DNA of 64,000 bases from Cheiracanthium punctorium (lineage: Eukaryota > Arthropoda > Arachnida > Araneae > Cheiracanthiidae), in assembly GCA_038373885.1 (NCBI GenBank), contig JAWZYV010019541.1:434001-498000 (forward strand), given 5' to 3'. The notes beneath the pieces are model-generated. The model searched no databases. It was not told the DNA's origin and saw only the letters and a program-made list of their open reading frames with translations. How positions within the stretch are numbered: the first letter of the stretch is position 1; every line of letters starts with the position of its first letter. Shown here piece after piece: positions 12,239 to 25,007 of this stretch. Made by a program: the position numbers and the translations under genes.

Positions 12239-12535
12239 TCATTCTGAGTTTTCCAATATCAAAAAATCATCGGCATACTCAAACATGAACATGTTTACTA
12301 CCTTATGTTCTGGTAAATACTGCTTATCTGATTTCAGCTTTTTTTGTTCTACCTGATCTAGCGTTTCATTGAACCCACATCTTTTGGACTTCGGTAAACC
12401 GTAGATACATCGCTTGATCAAATAAATTTTATTATCTGGTAATTCATAACCCTTCAGTGGGTCCATATAAATTTCTTCATTGATTGCCCGCCAAAGACTG
12501 AAATTATAGCCATTTGGTTTCATTTTTCGAAACAC
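12239..12535 (-). pseudogene. Ty1/copia reverse transcriptase fragment
   Basis: A 98-codon remnant on the minus strand shows copia RT landmarks in order: EEIYMDPLKGYELP (compare E-V/I-YM-x-P-x-GF), then IYGLPKSKRCGF (compare L/IYGLKQS-x-RxW), then FEYADDFLIL containing the YADD-type catalytic box. This is only the middle of the pol RT domain. Integrase and RNase H are absent, and the frame breaks on both sides. The missing conserved tryptophan after the YGL box and the short length show it is dead. The family call is firm; the subfamily is unknown. Confidence 0.82.
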
Positions 12536-12599
12536 TTTTTTTTTGTCATATTTGGTGATTTATCTCCATAAAGTCCCTAAGCTTGGCGGCATTTGGGGC

Positions 12600-13120
12600 A
12601 ATTTTTGGGAAACACACGACCGTCGTTGGACCATTAACTAGCTATAGAGTAGGATGGTATTTTGCTTGAAATGGGGGAACGTTTTAAAAACTGACATTGA
12701 CAGTAATGTTTTGGAATTCTTTTGAGCTCTCCTGTAGAATAACTATAAATGATAGACCCACAATTTTTGATGGGCAGCTTTATCTTGTAATCCTTAATAA
12801 CGTATATCAATTTTGTTTCTTTTAGAATATCCGAATATCTCTAAATTACGCTTTAAAGAATGGCTGCCCATAGAGCATAATGTATTGGAATTCTTTTGAG
12901 TATTCCTGTAAAAGATCTACAAACTGAGACATGCACCATTTTGAACAGGGTACTTGCTACGGTACGTAGGAATAACATATATGAATTTCGAAGTATTCGA
13001 TTCATATTTACAGCAGTCAGAGCACGGACGGACAGGTGGATAGACAAACCCAAATCCTAAACACTTTTCAACCAAAATTACGAATGAGGAAAAATAATGT
13101 GCGGCATTACCGGACATTAC
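12600..13120. repeat. Dispersed repeat shared with 31260-31725
   Basis: About 12850-13030 shares long stretches with about 31590-31690, for example TTTAAAGAATG(G/C)CTGCCCATAGA and CTCCTGTAAAAGA. The CTGCTGTAAATA word near 13008-13018 (on the complement) also recurs at 31298. I cannot identify the family or its ends. Confidence 0.5.
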
Positions 13121-13127
13121 TCTACAC

Positions 13128-13480
13128 GCTTAAAAATGTCGAGCTAAAAAAGCTCCGACGGAGCTAATTTACACTCCTTTTCCCACTTCAAACAGCCATT
13201 CTCCCAATGGAGCTAAATTAACTCCACCTATCGATAAAAATCAGTGGAGTGAAAAACACTCCTTTTATGAACATTTTATAAACGCTCCACTTTGACTTTA
13301 TTTTATACACAAAAGGAGTGTTCTGAGAAATTTGTTCTTTTTTTATTAATATAGCTGTACTCAATTTTGATTATTATTTTAAGCTGATAAGGAGTGTTTT
13401 AGGAAATTTTGATTAAATATTAGACTTAAATTTGATTATTTTAAGATATAAAAGGAGTGTTTTCAAGTATTTTCTTTCCG
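13128..13480 (+). repeat. One terminus of an unnamed element family (CACGCTTAAAA)
   Basis: It begins ACACGCTTAAAAATGTCGAG and then repeats GGAGT/GGAGC/GCTCC words many times (GCTCCGACGGAGC, AAAGGAGTG, and others). The segment ending near 31010 shows the same start on the opposite strand. No partner end was found within a plausible distance, so this may be a truncated element. Confidence 0.5.
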
Positions 13481-14105
13481 GTTCGTCCAGATTGCTTGAA
13501 CTTAAAAATGTGTAATTATTTATTGATTATGCTTCTTAATCAAGTCACATCACTAAAAGAAGCCCCCCCTCCCTCAAGGGGGGGAGGTCCCCCCCCCTAG
13601 TGCTTAACTTTTTGTATTTTAATGCTAGTGTTAGCAAGTCCAATTATAGACCCCGTAAGTAAAGATATAGCGCCAATGGTGGGTCCACATGGGGGGGGGG
13701 TGTGCCCCCCCAGACGAATTAAATTTATATTATTGGATTGAATTATTTTTTAAATTCAAATGCATTTATGAAAGGAGACTCCATAATGCGCTCCGTATAT
13801 TCCCCCCCACACACACACATTGGGGCACTGCCCCCCCCCCACCGATACTGATTTTTTTCGTATTATTGTAGTGTTTGAAAGCATGTGTTGTATTTCATAA
13901 GTACTCGCATGGCACCATTAACGAATCCAGAAGGTGTTGGGAGTCAAATGCATTTATAGCAGAATGGAGCCCCCCCCCCCAAACAACCCCCCCTATATTG
14001 GAAGGAAGCCTTCCCAATACTGAAATTTTTTTTTTTTTAATAGTTTGAAAGCCTCATATATGTGAGAGCCCCTATGAGTACTCATATGCTGCCATTGGTG
14101 GATCC
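13481..14105. other. Unassigned DNA rich in C/G homopolymers
   Basis: It contains several runs of 7-10 C or G (about 13561-13600, 13689-13711, 13801-13840, 13968-13991). These resemble the insides of the hAT-type MITEs nearby, but I could not define termini or duplications, so they may be decayed copies. Confidence 0.4.
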
Positions 14106-14274
14106 CAGTGGCGTAGCCAAGGGGGGGGGGATAGGGGGGTCATAACCCCCCCCCATGAGGAATTTTTTGCTATACAAAATGTATATTCTTCACTCCCTTA
14201 TCACACACGTATACACATATATGAGTTGCAGTAGTCATAATCCCCCCCATGAAAAATTTCTGGCTACGCCACTG
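14106..14274 (+). mobile_element. GGCGTAGCC-family hAT-type MITE
   Basis: A 169-bp element with termini CAGTGGCGTAGCC and GGCTACGCCACTG, flanked by a perfect 8-bp duplication GTGGATCC (14098-14105 and 14275-14282). G runs follow the left end and C runs lie inside both ends. The interior (ACAAAATGTATATTCTTCAC) is shared with the copies at 10676, 25008 and 38091. Confidence 0.95.
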
Positions 14275-14282
14275 GTGGATCC

Positions 14283-15229
14283 AAATGGGGCTATGTCCAC
14301 TGCCCACAATTAAATTTAAACTATAAAAGAGTGGTTTTTATACAAGTTCAATTGTATAAGAGGAAGCAGACAAAAATATGTGCACACCCCTATATTTTTT
14401 TCTGGATCTATACCCCTGGTCTAATTCGGCATTTTAAATACCATAATAAACATTTAGGTCTTAAACTAATAGATAAAAGTTATCTTCAATCAAACTTAGA
14501 AGTACCCAATGTTTAAAACCTCTTACTAACACCATCAAAAAAAAAAAAAGCACTGAAGTTTTCTATATAACAAATTATTTAACTAGGTATAAAATTACTA
14601 CATTATTTTCAACTTTGGAAAATAACAGAAATTTGATGATTTCATTTGGAGTAAAACTAGTCTCTGAAAGTTTGAGTAATTTTTATGAGGAAAAAATATT
14701 TGAATGTTAATTCTTTTTTTTCTTTTTTTTTAATTCATATCCGAACAATAAAAAGTATTGATGTTTATAACCAATTCTCTTAATACACTGTTTCCGTTTT
14801 AAGAGAGAGAGAATTAAAATAAAAAAGCAGAAAGAAAGAAATGCTTGTAATAACTTGTAAATAAATAATCCTTTTATTTGTCATAAAAAATCTTTTATTA
14901 AACATATACAAATTGTACATTTTTCTTTTGACATAGAAAATATCACTTAAAAAAAGCAGCACAAGAATATTTTTTTTCCTTTTTCGTAAAACAAGTTCAA
15001 GAGACATTTTTAATATCTTGTAAACTTCTTTACAATCAAGCAGTCTACTTACTTGAGATTTCTATAAGCTTGAAGGGAGGCTAAAATATATACTTTATGC
15101 ATACACATTAATTTAAAACACTTTTGCTTAGTAAAAAAAAAAAAAAAAAAAAACGTGCAATATTTCTGTTTAAAAAAAAAAAAAAGCTTTATTTTTAATT
15201 CACAAATCTTTGAGCAGCATAGGAGAAGC
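14283..15229. other. AT-rich intergenic DNA
   Basis: Long A and T runs. The open frames here are low-complexity and resemble no protein family. Confidence 0.4.
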
Positions 15230-15312
15230 ATGTGGTGAAAACTGGGATCAAACCAGAGAACTCTGGTGCACTAGATCCAGATGTTATCCAACTAGACAAA
15301 AGGTAACTATCT
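15230..15312 (-). repeat. Possible tRNA-derived repeat head
   Basis: On the minus strand it has an A-box-like TAGTTGGATAACATCTGG and a B-box-like CTGGTTTGATCCCAG with suitable spacing. It does not form a clean cloverleaf. I saw no tail or target duplication, so it could be a SINE fragment or a tRNA pseudogene. Confidence 0.4.
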
Positions 15313-15652
15313 GCTCAGCTTTCAATTGCCGAAAAATAAAGCAAACGAAAGCGTGGCAACTGTGAGTCCACCACAATATCAAATAAATAAATAAATAAAT
15401 ATATACTAGTTGACCCGGCAAACGTTGTTTTGCCATATAAATTATTCCTAGGATTATTTTAGTAGAAAGAAATGACTAACTTATTGTAAGTGTGTGAGGA
15501 CATGGTATATGAGTGGAAGAGGCATGGAGCGCTGTGAACGATGCTGGAATATAAAAATAACAATACCAAACATTTATATTTTTAATTCATTGTAATTTAT
15601 TCTTTAAATTTATATATATCGCTAATTACAATAATTATACTAAAAAATAATA

Positions 15653-15895
15653 TCAATCCCTTAACGGAATAGAGTGAACAATATTTTTTGTTATACCATC
15701 TTTAGCCAATACAAATAAACTGGATGGTTTGACCACTTGAGAGCATGCCACGTATAATTCTCCGTGTGAAAAACATGGTGTGCTGAAATCTAAGCCACAA
15801 ACAGGCATAGTTTGGCCTTGAGACTCATTGATAGTCATTCCATAAAAAATTTTGTCCAAAAAAATAAAATAAAAAAGGATGGAAATCTGAAACAC
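15653..15895 (-). pseudogene. Helitron Pif1-like helicase C-terminal fragment
   Basis: An 80-codon minus-strand remnant contains MTINESQGQTMPVCGLDF followed by GELYVACSQV. This matches helicase motifs V and VI of Pif1/RecD-like helicases (consensus T-I-N-K-S-Q-G-Q-T and the A-x-S-R-V region), which in Helitrons form the C-terminal helicase of the RepHel protein. Here K of the NKSQGQT box is E and R of the SR box is Q, so catalytic function is not expected. The rest of the helicase and the Rep nuclease are missing. Confidence 0.8.
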
Positions 15896-15974
15896 TTTCA
15901 GATTTTAAATACGCACTATAGTGCTATATATTAAAATCGTATGATAATTTATGCGTCGTCCTTATTTTTCTTCC

Positions 15975-16343
15975 TTATTCTATTAAGTTGGAAAGTGTAT
16001 CATTATTCATGACTGTGCTATTTTTCTTTCTTGTTTCGTAAAACCCATCTTTGGAATCGAAATCTATCTTAAATTCGTCTACTAAAACTATTTTACAATC
16101 TTCACCAAGTATATTACATACTTCATCGTTTTGAATATTGTTTGGAATGTGCATCATAATCAATGAGTGTAGTGTGTTTGTCTTTCTTGGGTTGATTCCT
16201 ACTTGAACACCTCGACTCTCACCAAGATGGCAATCGGGAATAATACCGTAAACGGGGGCAGGTTGAGTTGGCGACTTTTTTTTGTCGCCAACATCTAACC
16301 TTGGCAACTTTGCTTTCTTGCCAAACATAACATAAACATACAT
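15975..16343 (-). CDS. Unidentified open frame inside Helitron
   Basis: A 122-codon open frame on the minus strand within the Helitron at 15406-18746. It is rich in K, D and N and contains GINPRKTNTLHSLIMMHIPN. Its C-terminal part (FKIDFDSKDGFYETRK) is repeated in degenerate form elsewhere in this Helitron and in the one at 56462-59890, so it belongs to the transposon rather than to a host gene. I do not recognise a domain, and whether it is translated is unclear. Confidence 0.35.
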   Translation of the reverse strand: MYVYVMFGKKAKLPRLDVGDKKKSPTQPAPVYGIIPDCHLGESRGVQVGINPRKTNTLHSLIMMHIPNNIQNDEVCNILGEDCKIVLVDEFKIDFDSKDGFYETRKKNSTVMNNDTLSNLIE

Positions 16344-18746
16344 AGTTATATATGAAAAAATAAACCCAAAAACTACAATGCACTTATCTAAACAGCTTAT
16401 TCAAACATTTGTACACATACTTAAATGCAATTACAAGCAAAATGAACATGAACAAAGCACTACCTCGGGGCTATGGGGTACGTTAAAAAATATATAATAC
16501 AAAACGTTCAAAAGAGGCAAAATACTAAAATATGTTTCTGCAGAAAAATATACAACAAAATTTCCCTTAAAATGTTAAATTCACAGTTTAAAATTAATCA
16601 AAAAACACTCAAATAAACTGACTATCTCCCCCCCTCAAAAGATTCATTCGATTTTAATATTTTCAAAACAAACCAAATTTACATTACTAAAAACATAATA
16701 AAATCAAAACTCACCACAAACAACCCCAAAATCCTTATACATTAATTCATATTAAACCGAAGTATTGTACCTGTTTTCTGCAAATCCATGTAAGTAAACC
16801 GATTTATTTCGAATAAAATTATCCATCTTTCTTAAAACACTAAAAACCTCCATTTTTCATCACAAATCATTATTCAGCAATTCACATAAAATTAAAATAA
16901 CACAGCATACGATAACCTTTACATAAATATGCTACAAAAGAAAACAGTATTAAATCTCAACCGCAAACCAATACAGTAAATCATACAATGAATATTTAAA
17001 TAAACAAAAACACATACCTCAAATCTTCTATTTAATTCCTTACTTAATGGCCTTGATGCATCAAAAAGCACCCAAATAAGCAGAATTTAAGCCTACCGCG
17101 GATATGTTTAATATTCTGCCTAACAAACACTTTCAAATTTTAATATACAACAAAAACTTAATTCATACAACGCATCTTAACATAAAGCAAATTCCAGTTT
17201 TAAACAACTTATCCTTATTTAATATTAAAAAAATGAAATTTCACTTATTAAAAACCATATTAAATAACTGTGCACTTTTCCACCAATGAATCAGAACAAA
17301 CAAGCATGTTCAACGGTTCATTTAAGGTTCGGTTACAGATAAATTCTTTCAACCAATTACATAATTCCTTCAAACTTAACTGTGTTCCCTGTTAATTTCT
17401 TTGACCAATCACATAATTTCTAATGACATCATGAAACAAAAACACAACTTACACCTCAACTCCTTATAAGGGTTACTTGAGAACATCACGCCATCGTAAA
17501 CATGTTTACCCATCTTCACAATTTGGCAATGTTTCATACTTGGCAACCTGCACCTGGTAACAGTATTATTACCTGGCGATCATTGAACATATGCAGTTAC
17601 CATGACGATTTTTTGCATTTAGATGGCAATCGTAATTTAGAATTAAAATGGTGATTTGGAACAACATGTAAGTACAGCATGCTGTTACATTTTTATTTTA
17701 TTTTGGATTGCCACTTAATGTAATTTTAATAATTAAGTGTCTTCAAATTCCTTAACTGGTAGGTTTATCGCTAATTTGTTTACTTTAGTTTTCATCTAGT
17801 TCTTTTGGGAGCGTTGAAACGGTACTTACGTATTATCCTGGCGGTCACTTCCGCCAAACTACTCTTTCGTCAAATTTGCTGGCAAACTGTTGCCAATCAT
17901 ATTCCAAACCATCAACAATTTCATGTGCCTGGCATTTATCTTGGTGAAAAATTGCTTGCTTTGGTGGACCGCCGGGGTAATACCTAAGTACTGTTGAAAC
18001 TTGTGCATAACTCCCAGAGATTCATGACTGCAAAGCTCGCCAAAGTACATGGATTTTTTAGGTTGGCGAGAGTGGGGGCATTAAAATAGGAATCAACTCT
18101 TTCTTGTACCATAAAACACATCTTTGGAATCGGAATCTATCTTAAAATTGCCTACTTAAACTGTTTTACAATCTTCGCCAGGCATATTCGTCCTACAGGC
18201 ATATTCCAACTATGCCGCAAAGACATTTTAAATACTGTTTGGAATGGGCATCCATGAGTGTACCGTGTTTTCCTTCTTATTTCACAAAACACTTTTTCGG
18301 AATAGAAATCTATATTAAAATCGCCTAATAAAACTGTTTTACAATATATGCCAGGCGTTAACTATACTTGAAATATATTTATAATAAATTGTCACATTTT
18401 GGCACCACATTTAGCGATCCATTATCAAAAATTGCAAACCTTGTGTGACTTTCAACATTTTATTAACCCCTCCCCCTACGTTATCTGGCAAACACATTTG
18501 AAAAATGACTCGACACACTAATGTCTGCACAAATACCTGATTAAAACTAATAGCAGTCTGGTGCTAAAAATTTTGGGGTGGACCACCCTTATGACTTAGG
18601 GGTATGAGACATACCCCCCCCCCCCCCCGTTAAAAACCTATTCTCAGACCTAACGAATATACATATAAAATTTCATTAAAATTGGTCGAGCCGTTTCAGA
18701 GGAGTGTGGTAACTAACACTGTGACACGAAAATTTTATATATTAGA

Positions 18747-18995
18747 TATATATTTACATAAGGCATCCAAATTGGTACACTTTATGAAAAATTACTGTCA
18801 CTTAGTTTTACATATTGAATTTTTTGTAACTCACTAAGTATGTGGTACCTGTAACCCAAAGTCATTCTTGAATGAACATTTTTCTCTTTCCTAGTTACTG
18901 TGAAATCTTTAAAATGCATGTCAGTTTTTGATAATTAATGATAATTTTGATAATAAATTTATACTTGTAACTACAAAATACTGGGGGAGGGGGAT

Positions 18996-19033
<38 letters not shown>

Positions 19034-19203
19034 ATAATAACTACAGTGCAGTGGCCATTATCCAAACATACTATATGGGAAAAAATATCTCTTGTATTTT
19101 TTGATGGCACATTAGATTTTTGCTTCCACTGATAACTCTAAAGTATACACCTTTTTAAGGCTGTTCTTCGAAAAAAAAAGAACTCTGTTTTTAGTCTTGG
19201 TTA
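18747..19203. other. AT-rich DNA with long T tract
   Basis: A T tract of about 29 bases lies near 19000-19028. No gene recognised. Confidence 0.45.
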
Positions 19204-21480
19204 GGGTCATTCCACGTCAGATCAAACAGTGCAGTTCACCACACCAACTCGGATTTTTCTCAAATTTTACATTGATTTATAGGCTAAGACATCAACAAAT
19301 CTCAATTTTGAAGGTTCTACGATAATTAATTACCGAGAAATTAATTATGCAAATTTTTAAGTTTTCTGCAAGTGCGCCAACTTTTTTCTCAATTCCTTAA
19401 ATAACTCCTTACCTGTAAAAGTTACTGAAGTGAAAATTTGTTTCTAGGAGTAACTTTTTACGCCGATTCCAAAAATGTTATCGAAATTTCCATATCTTCT
19501 ATAGTTTATGCATGAGCACTGCATTTGCTAAAAAACATCATGAATTTTTTTCGGCATGTCTGATCACAGACACATGTTTTAAATTTTTATATGTTGTTAA
19601 GATGGAATAATCCTACATCCCAAAATAATTTCATCTTGGCTTTCTGCTCAGGAGCAGAGAAAAAAAAATTGTATGTATGTACCTATATAAGAGGATTTTC
19701 ATATGCAATTTTTATACTGAAGATGAGAAAATTCAGAAGCGTTAGTCAATTTTATGTCTTTTAAATTGATATCTGAAGTTTAACTACTACTCCAGGCATT
19801 TTCAAAAACTAGAAAATAGATCAAAGTGCTTGCATCGGAAAACGTAAAACAAACAACAAAAAATGCATGTAAAACAATGTTAAATTAATAAGAAGAATTT
19901 TCATAAGGAATTCTAAAGTTAATTTTCATAAAGAATTCTAAAGTTAAAATTTAGAATTATTTTTAATTTAATCCTGTTGTTTTTGGCAGTCATCCATCAG
20001 CCAATAAATCTTTGGAATTCTGTATGATATTGAACTCAAAAGAAAGAACAATGTTTAATAAAACATATATATGTTATATATATATATATATATTTTAGGT
20101 CTACCGGAAAGTTCTATCCGTTTTCCGTATGTCAATATTTTGCCTAGCCAAAACTACTGAAGCTAATAACACGAAATTTAGCACGATTGGGATTTTATAG
20201 CGTAGGTGCTAGATTAGAGAGTATTTTCCAAAATTTGTAATTTATGGAGGATAAAGGCCCAAAATGTTCTTTTCATACATTCTGCGGGATCTCAAAGAAG
20301 AAAAGAGATATCGATAAAATTCTTGCTGTAAAATGCACAACACTCAAGAATGCCTAAAAATCGATTTCAGAACATTTCGAATATAATCCTCCTAGGATGG
20401 TAGACGTAAAAGTTTGCCGTGAATAACTGGTTACATGACATTTATTCTGCAATATATCACCAAATGTGCAATTTGACAATGTGCCTGACATTGCTATGCT
20501 AGTTGTTGTAACAATAAAAATTTAATACAGTATAGAGTAAAACCTATTTCAAATTGCTGTATCAACAAAACTAGCCAAAGCACAATTTTGTTCGCATTCT
20601 GTTAAAGGTAAATAAGTACTGTAACTTACAGGAATTCAATTCTTTCAATAAACTTTGTTCTTTCTATTGACTTGAATGTCATACAGAATTTCAAAGATTT
20701 ATTGACTGATGGATGATTGCCAAAAACAACAGGGTTAAATTAAAAGTAATTCAAAATTTTAACTTTAGAATTTTTTTTAATTTAACACTGTGTGTGACAT
20801 GCATTTTTTGTTGTTTGTTTGTTTTACGTTTCCCGATACAAGAACTTTTATGTATTTTCTAGTTTTTGAAAATGCCTGGAGTAGTAGTTAAATTTCTGAT
20901 ATCAATTTAAAAGACATAGTAAAATTGACTAACGCTTCTGAATTTTCTCATCTTCAGTATAAATATTGCATATGAAAATCCTCATATATAGGTACATACA
21001 TACAATTTTTTTCCTCTGCTCCTGAGCAGAAAGCCAAGATGAAATTATTTTGGGATGTGGGATTATTCCATCTTAACAACATATAAAAATTTAAAACATG
21101 TGTCTGTGATCAGACATGCCGAAAAAAATTCATGATGTTTTTTAGCAAATGCAGTGCTCATGCATAAACTATAGAAGATACGCAAATTTCGATAACATTT
21201 TTGGAATCAGCGTAAAAAGTTACTCCTAGAAACAAATTTTCACTTCAGTAACTTTTACAGGTAAGGAGTTATTTAAGGAATTGAGAAAAAAAATGGCGCA
21301 TCTTGCAGAAAACTTAAATTTGCATAATTAATTTCTCGGTAATTAATTATCGTAGAACCTTCAAAATTGAGATTTGTTCATGTCTTAGCCTATAAATCCT
21401 CTATATAAAATTTGAGGAAAATCTAAGTTGGTGTGGTGAACTTTCTCCAGTTTTGTGTTTGATTTGACATGGAATGACCC
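19204..21480. repeat. 2.28-kb palindrome (fold-back element)
   Basis: Left arm about 19204-20060 and right arm about 20645-21480 are inverted copies of each other. The outer ends are GGGTCATTCCACGTCAGATC and, on the complement of the right end, GGGTCATTCCATGTCAAATC. The match runs inward through shared landmarks such as the TTGTTTTTGGCAGTCATCC word and its complement. A loop of about 580 bp separates the arms, and its left part (near 20098) starts with GTCTACCGGAAAGTTCTATC, which looks like a mariner-type terminus. No clear target duplication was found. There is no coding region. It may be a long-TIR non-autonomous transposon or two head-to-head copies. Confidence 0.88.
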
Positions 21481-21837
21481 GGTACACAAATTGAAATAAA
21501 CTAATAGCACCATGGTCTCCAAAAAATTCCAGATGTTTCTTAATAAGCTGTTTTACACACTACGATAAACGAAAACACTGTGGCTTTTGTGAAATTTTCA
21601 GAAAAAATTCTTAAACATGGATTTGAGCTGCAAGATTTTTCGAAGAGTGACACGCTTTGCGAAAATTTCCAATTCTTAAGAATTTTTTCTAAAAGTATTG
21701 AAACTGATACAGATTGGCCTGTCTTTGCAGTATGTAATACAACTTGTAAAGAGACAGTTTCAAAATTTTGAAGTGCCTGGCATAAATAGTTTATTTGTAA
21801 TTATGTACCAAAATCACATGATTTTTTCGAATAACAC

Positions 21838-22284
21838 CGTTAAAGCTTTTTGGAGACATGTTTTTAGCAACACTATATTAATCCATAGTTGTACTACAAG
21901 CAAAATATTGAAATTTTTTTTTATCTGATCGCAGTTTTCAGCAATAGCAAAATTTAAGGACATTCCAGGTTTTCAAGGACGAGTGGCCACCATGTGCACA
22001 GCTATGCTATTTGCTAAAGCAAAGCAACATGTTTTTTGATCAAACAATAGAAGCTTAAAAACATTAATAAACATAGATGACAGTTCTTGAATAAATGAAA
22101 TAATCTTAGCTACAAAGTATAGGGAAAACTAATCTTATGTCCTGAGGGGGGGGGGGATGTCCTTAAATTTTGCTATTGCTGAAAACTCTGATCAGATAAA
22201 AAAAAATTTCGATATTTTGCTTGTAGTACAACTATGAATTAATATAGTGCTGCTAAAAACATGTCTCCAAAAAGCTTTAAAAGC
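21838..22284. repeat. Second, smaller inverted repeat
   Basis: Arms at about 21840-21967 and 22153-22284 are inverted copies: GCTTTTTGGAGACATGTTTT on the left matches the complement of AAAACATGTCTCCAAAAAGC on the right. The loop is about 185 bp. It begins 360 bp after the large palindrome, and the arms share no sequence with it that I can see. Confidence 0.85.
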
Positions 22285-24688
22285 TCCACATTTAACAAAG
22301 AGAGTGATTATAAGATTCAAGGGGGAAAAAAGTTATTCCTGATTATTCTTTGATTTTACTCAAAGATTATGTTCATATAATATTTATATAAACAATTTCT
22401 GTGAATATTTTTTTGATTGAATGTGACTTTTTTCTTTAATATGGAGAATATAAATGGAGAGACGAACTACAATAAATTGATGACTTTAAAAGCCAATTCT
22501 CAGTTACAAATACAACAAAATATTAAAATATCACAAAATTAAATATTCCTTGCCTACTTACTTGTATTATTTCTACATTAAATTTAAAAAAATCACAGAG
22601 AACTTGAATAAAATCATTATTCACATTTCAGTAGAATAAAAAATAAAAATTAGAAAAAAAAAGTTGGATTATGAAAAATAGATTCAGTTAGGCTGTTTAC
22701 AGCTTCATCTAAGCATATATTTACCTGTAAAGAGAAAGTATTTTCATGAAACATATTAATGACAGAATGAATTTTCACACTTACAACATTTTATCATCTG
22801 ATATTTAAACACAGTATAGGCATTTTATTCAGTAACCTCAGTCAGGGGGAACTCAAGCCCTTCTATATCTTAGAGGAGGGAAAGGATAACCATGAATTAT
22901 CTCAGTACAGAGCTTTTTTTGTTTGCCCAAATCAACTGTAACAGAGCTTCCTCTCCCCCTCCAAATTTATTGAATTGCTAAGCTCCTGGAAGAACTGAGG
23001 ATATTTTTAGTAAATTTTTACTGAGGATAGAGACTGAGATAGGAAAACTGAGGATATTTTTAGAAAAAAGTATTTAATCATATTTGTCATAAGATATTTA
23101 GAACAAATTTCAAAAGTAAAATAGTTAAAAATGAGAAAGCATATAATAAAATTATATAAAATATTGGTGGAATGTATCTCAAAAAGGCTTGATTATTTTT
23201 AGAAAGTTTGTTAGCAATTAACCTCAATGACATTTTGAGAATTTAAATGGGATTGTTATTTTTAAAAATTTTTATAGGAAAGGGAAAAAACCTCAGGGAA
23301 AGTCCAGTTTTTGGAATTGTGGGTAGAAATCCAATAAACAGGTATTCTTAGCTGTAAGCATTTGTAATGAATTTTAAATAACAAAAATAACAAATAAACT
23401 ATCACCCCAATATGTCTGAACAGAACCTCAGATTGTTTTCCTTCGATGAAGACCTGAAAAATAGTTAATGTGATTATTTACTTGAAATATGGAATCAGTA
23501 GCTTGCACATTTAGATAATTATATAGCTAACTGATGATTTGTCAACATCTTAATGCATTTTACATTTGAAATTCTAGCACAATATTAAGATATATTGAGA
23601 TTAACAAATAACTGTGACTTTTGAAGTATTTAAAAGCTTGGCTATGTTCATATAAATCTTTAACAAAACATTTATACTAAACATTTATGCATAACAGATA
23701 ACATTCTTTTATCTAAGTAAAAGAACAAAAACTTTTTCAAATATTGCTCGCTTTTGTCAGTAGATTTTGAAGCAAAAAATTTATTAATTAAGCAGCATTT
23801 AGACAAGTGCACTATAGTCAAAGATTTTCTTTTAAACAAATAAATCTCAACCTGTTAAATTCATAAATATATCGTTTTAGCAATCGACTCACGCCTGAAA
23901 GCAGCCGAAGAACAAAAAAGAGGAAATATACAGAATAAATAAGAGGCAGATTACAAATTAAACTTAATTCTTTTCCTTCAGCCTGACAACAGGCAAGAGC
24001 TCAGCAAGCATCATCAGAGATCTAAAATTATCTGAAGAGGAGAAATTTTTTTAAATATTAATATGTATCACTTAACTTTTGCAAAACAATGCAACTTTTT
24101 AATGAAGAATTATAAAGTTTGGTCTGGTAAGATATGGAATGGATTAAATATAAATATCAGCTTGGGCATCTTTACCTATGGGGAAAGGTGGGGGATACAT
24201 AACCCCTAATATTTTGTCTTACTAATGTTAATTTTTAGTAAAAAGAGAATATTTTGCTCTTTGTCCTCCCGCTCCCCCAATAATTATTAGGTAGGGATGC
24301 CTATGCCAGCTTGAATAATAAGAAGAAAAGGATAACTACTATCAACTAAATCTTCAGAACACTTTTTTGTTGTTGTTGTCAGGAAAAGTTTTATATATCT
24401 TGGAGAGGAGATACACACTTAAGGTTGTGTCATGTATGAACACAGTTATTAGGGATGAGAGATTATGCCCATTCTATAAGAATATATTATAATTTATGAA
24501 TATAAAATAATTATTCATCTTCTAGAGCATGAATTGGAGATAGACCCCCTCTAGATTGGAAGATAGGTGGGAGAAGGGATAAAACCCATCCCAGAAACAT
24601 TAAGAAAATCTATCCAGTTATACCAGGTACATAATAGATTTTCTTTGAATGAAGTTAAATTATTCTGTTTGAGCAGAAAAAATAGCAC

Positions 24689-24721
<33 letters not shown>

Positions 24722-25007
24722 TTTTATGATCCTATCCTAAAACATTTTTTTTTAAATTTGTTAAAAAGAGAAATTGTTCTTGATATATAGTATTTATTTA
24801 TTCTGCAGATGAGTAAAAATCACCATTTTAGACTCATTTTCTAAAAGCTGTAGAATTTTTATTTAAATTAGTAAAAAGACCAAATAGGACTGTTTTTTTT
24901 TTGGGCGGGGGCATTTTAAGCATTAAAAAAAAAGATGGACAAAAAGTAAATATTAATTATTTTTCCTGTACTATGTGTGGTAAAAAAAGTTAGCAATTAT
25001 TGGTGGT
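22285..25007. other. AT-rich intergenic DNA
   Basis: About 2.7 kb of strongly AT-rich sequence without a recognisable gene or element end. A 28-base A tract lies at about 24690-24717. Confidence 0.45.

Larger units (their letters stand above)
15406..18746 (-). mobile_element. Helitron/Helentron-like element with helicase remnants
   Basis: The minus-strand 5' end reads TCTAATATATAAAATTTTCG (ending at plus position 18746) after a host A. The minus-strand 3' end has a hairpin (GGCAAAAC-AAC-GTTTGCC) followed by a short spacer and CTAG (15406-15409) before a host T. Insertion is therefore between A and T with no duplication, as for Helitrons. It contains helicase-like remnants (15653-15895) and a run of repeated segments (about 16020-16110, 18100-18190, 18270-18360). 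The last of these also resemble about 56640-56720 in the second Helitron, so the two belong to related families. Confidence 0.85.
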
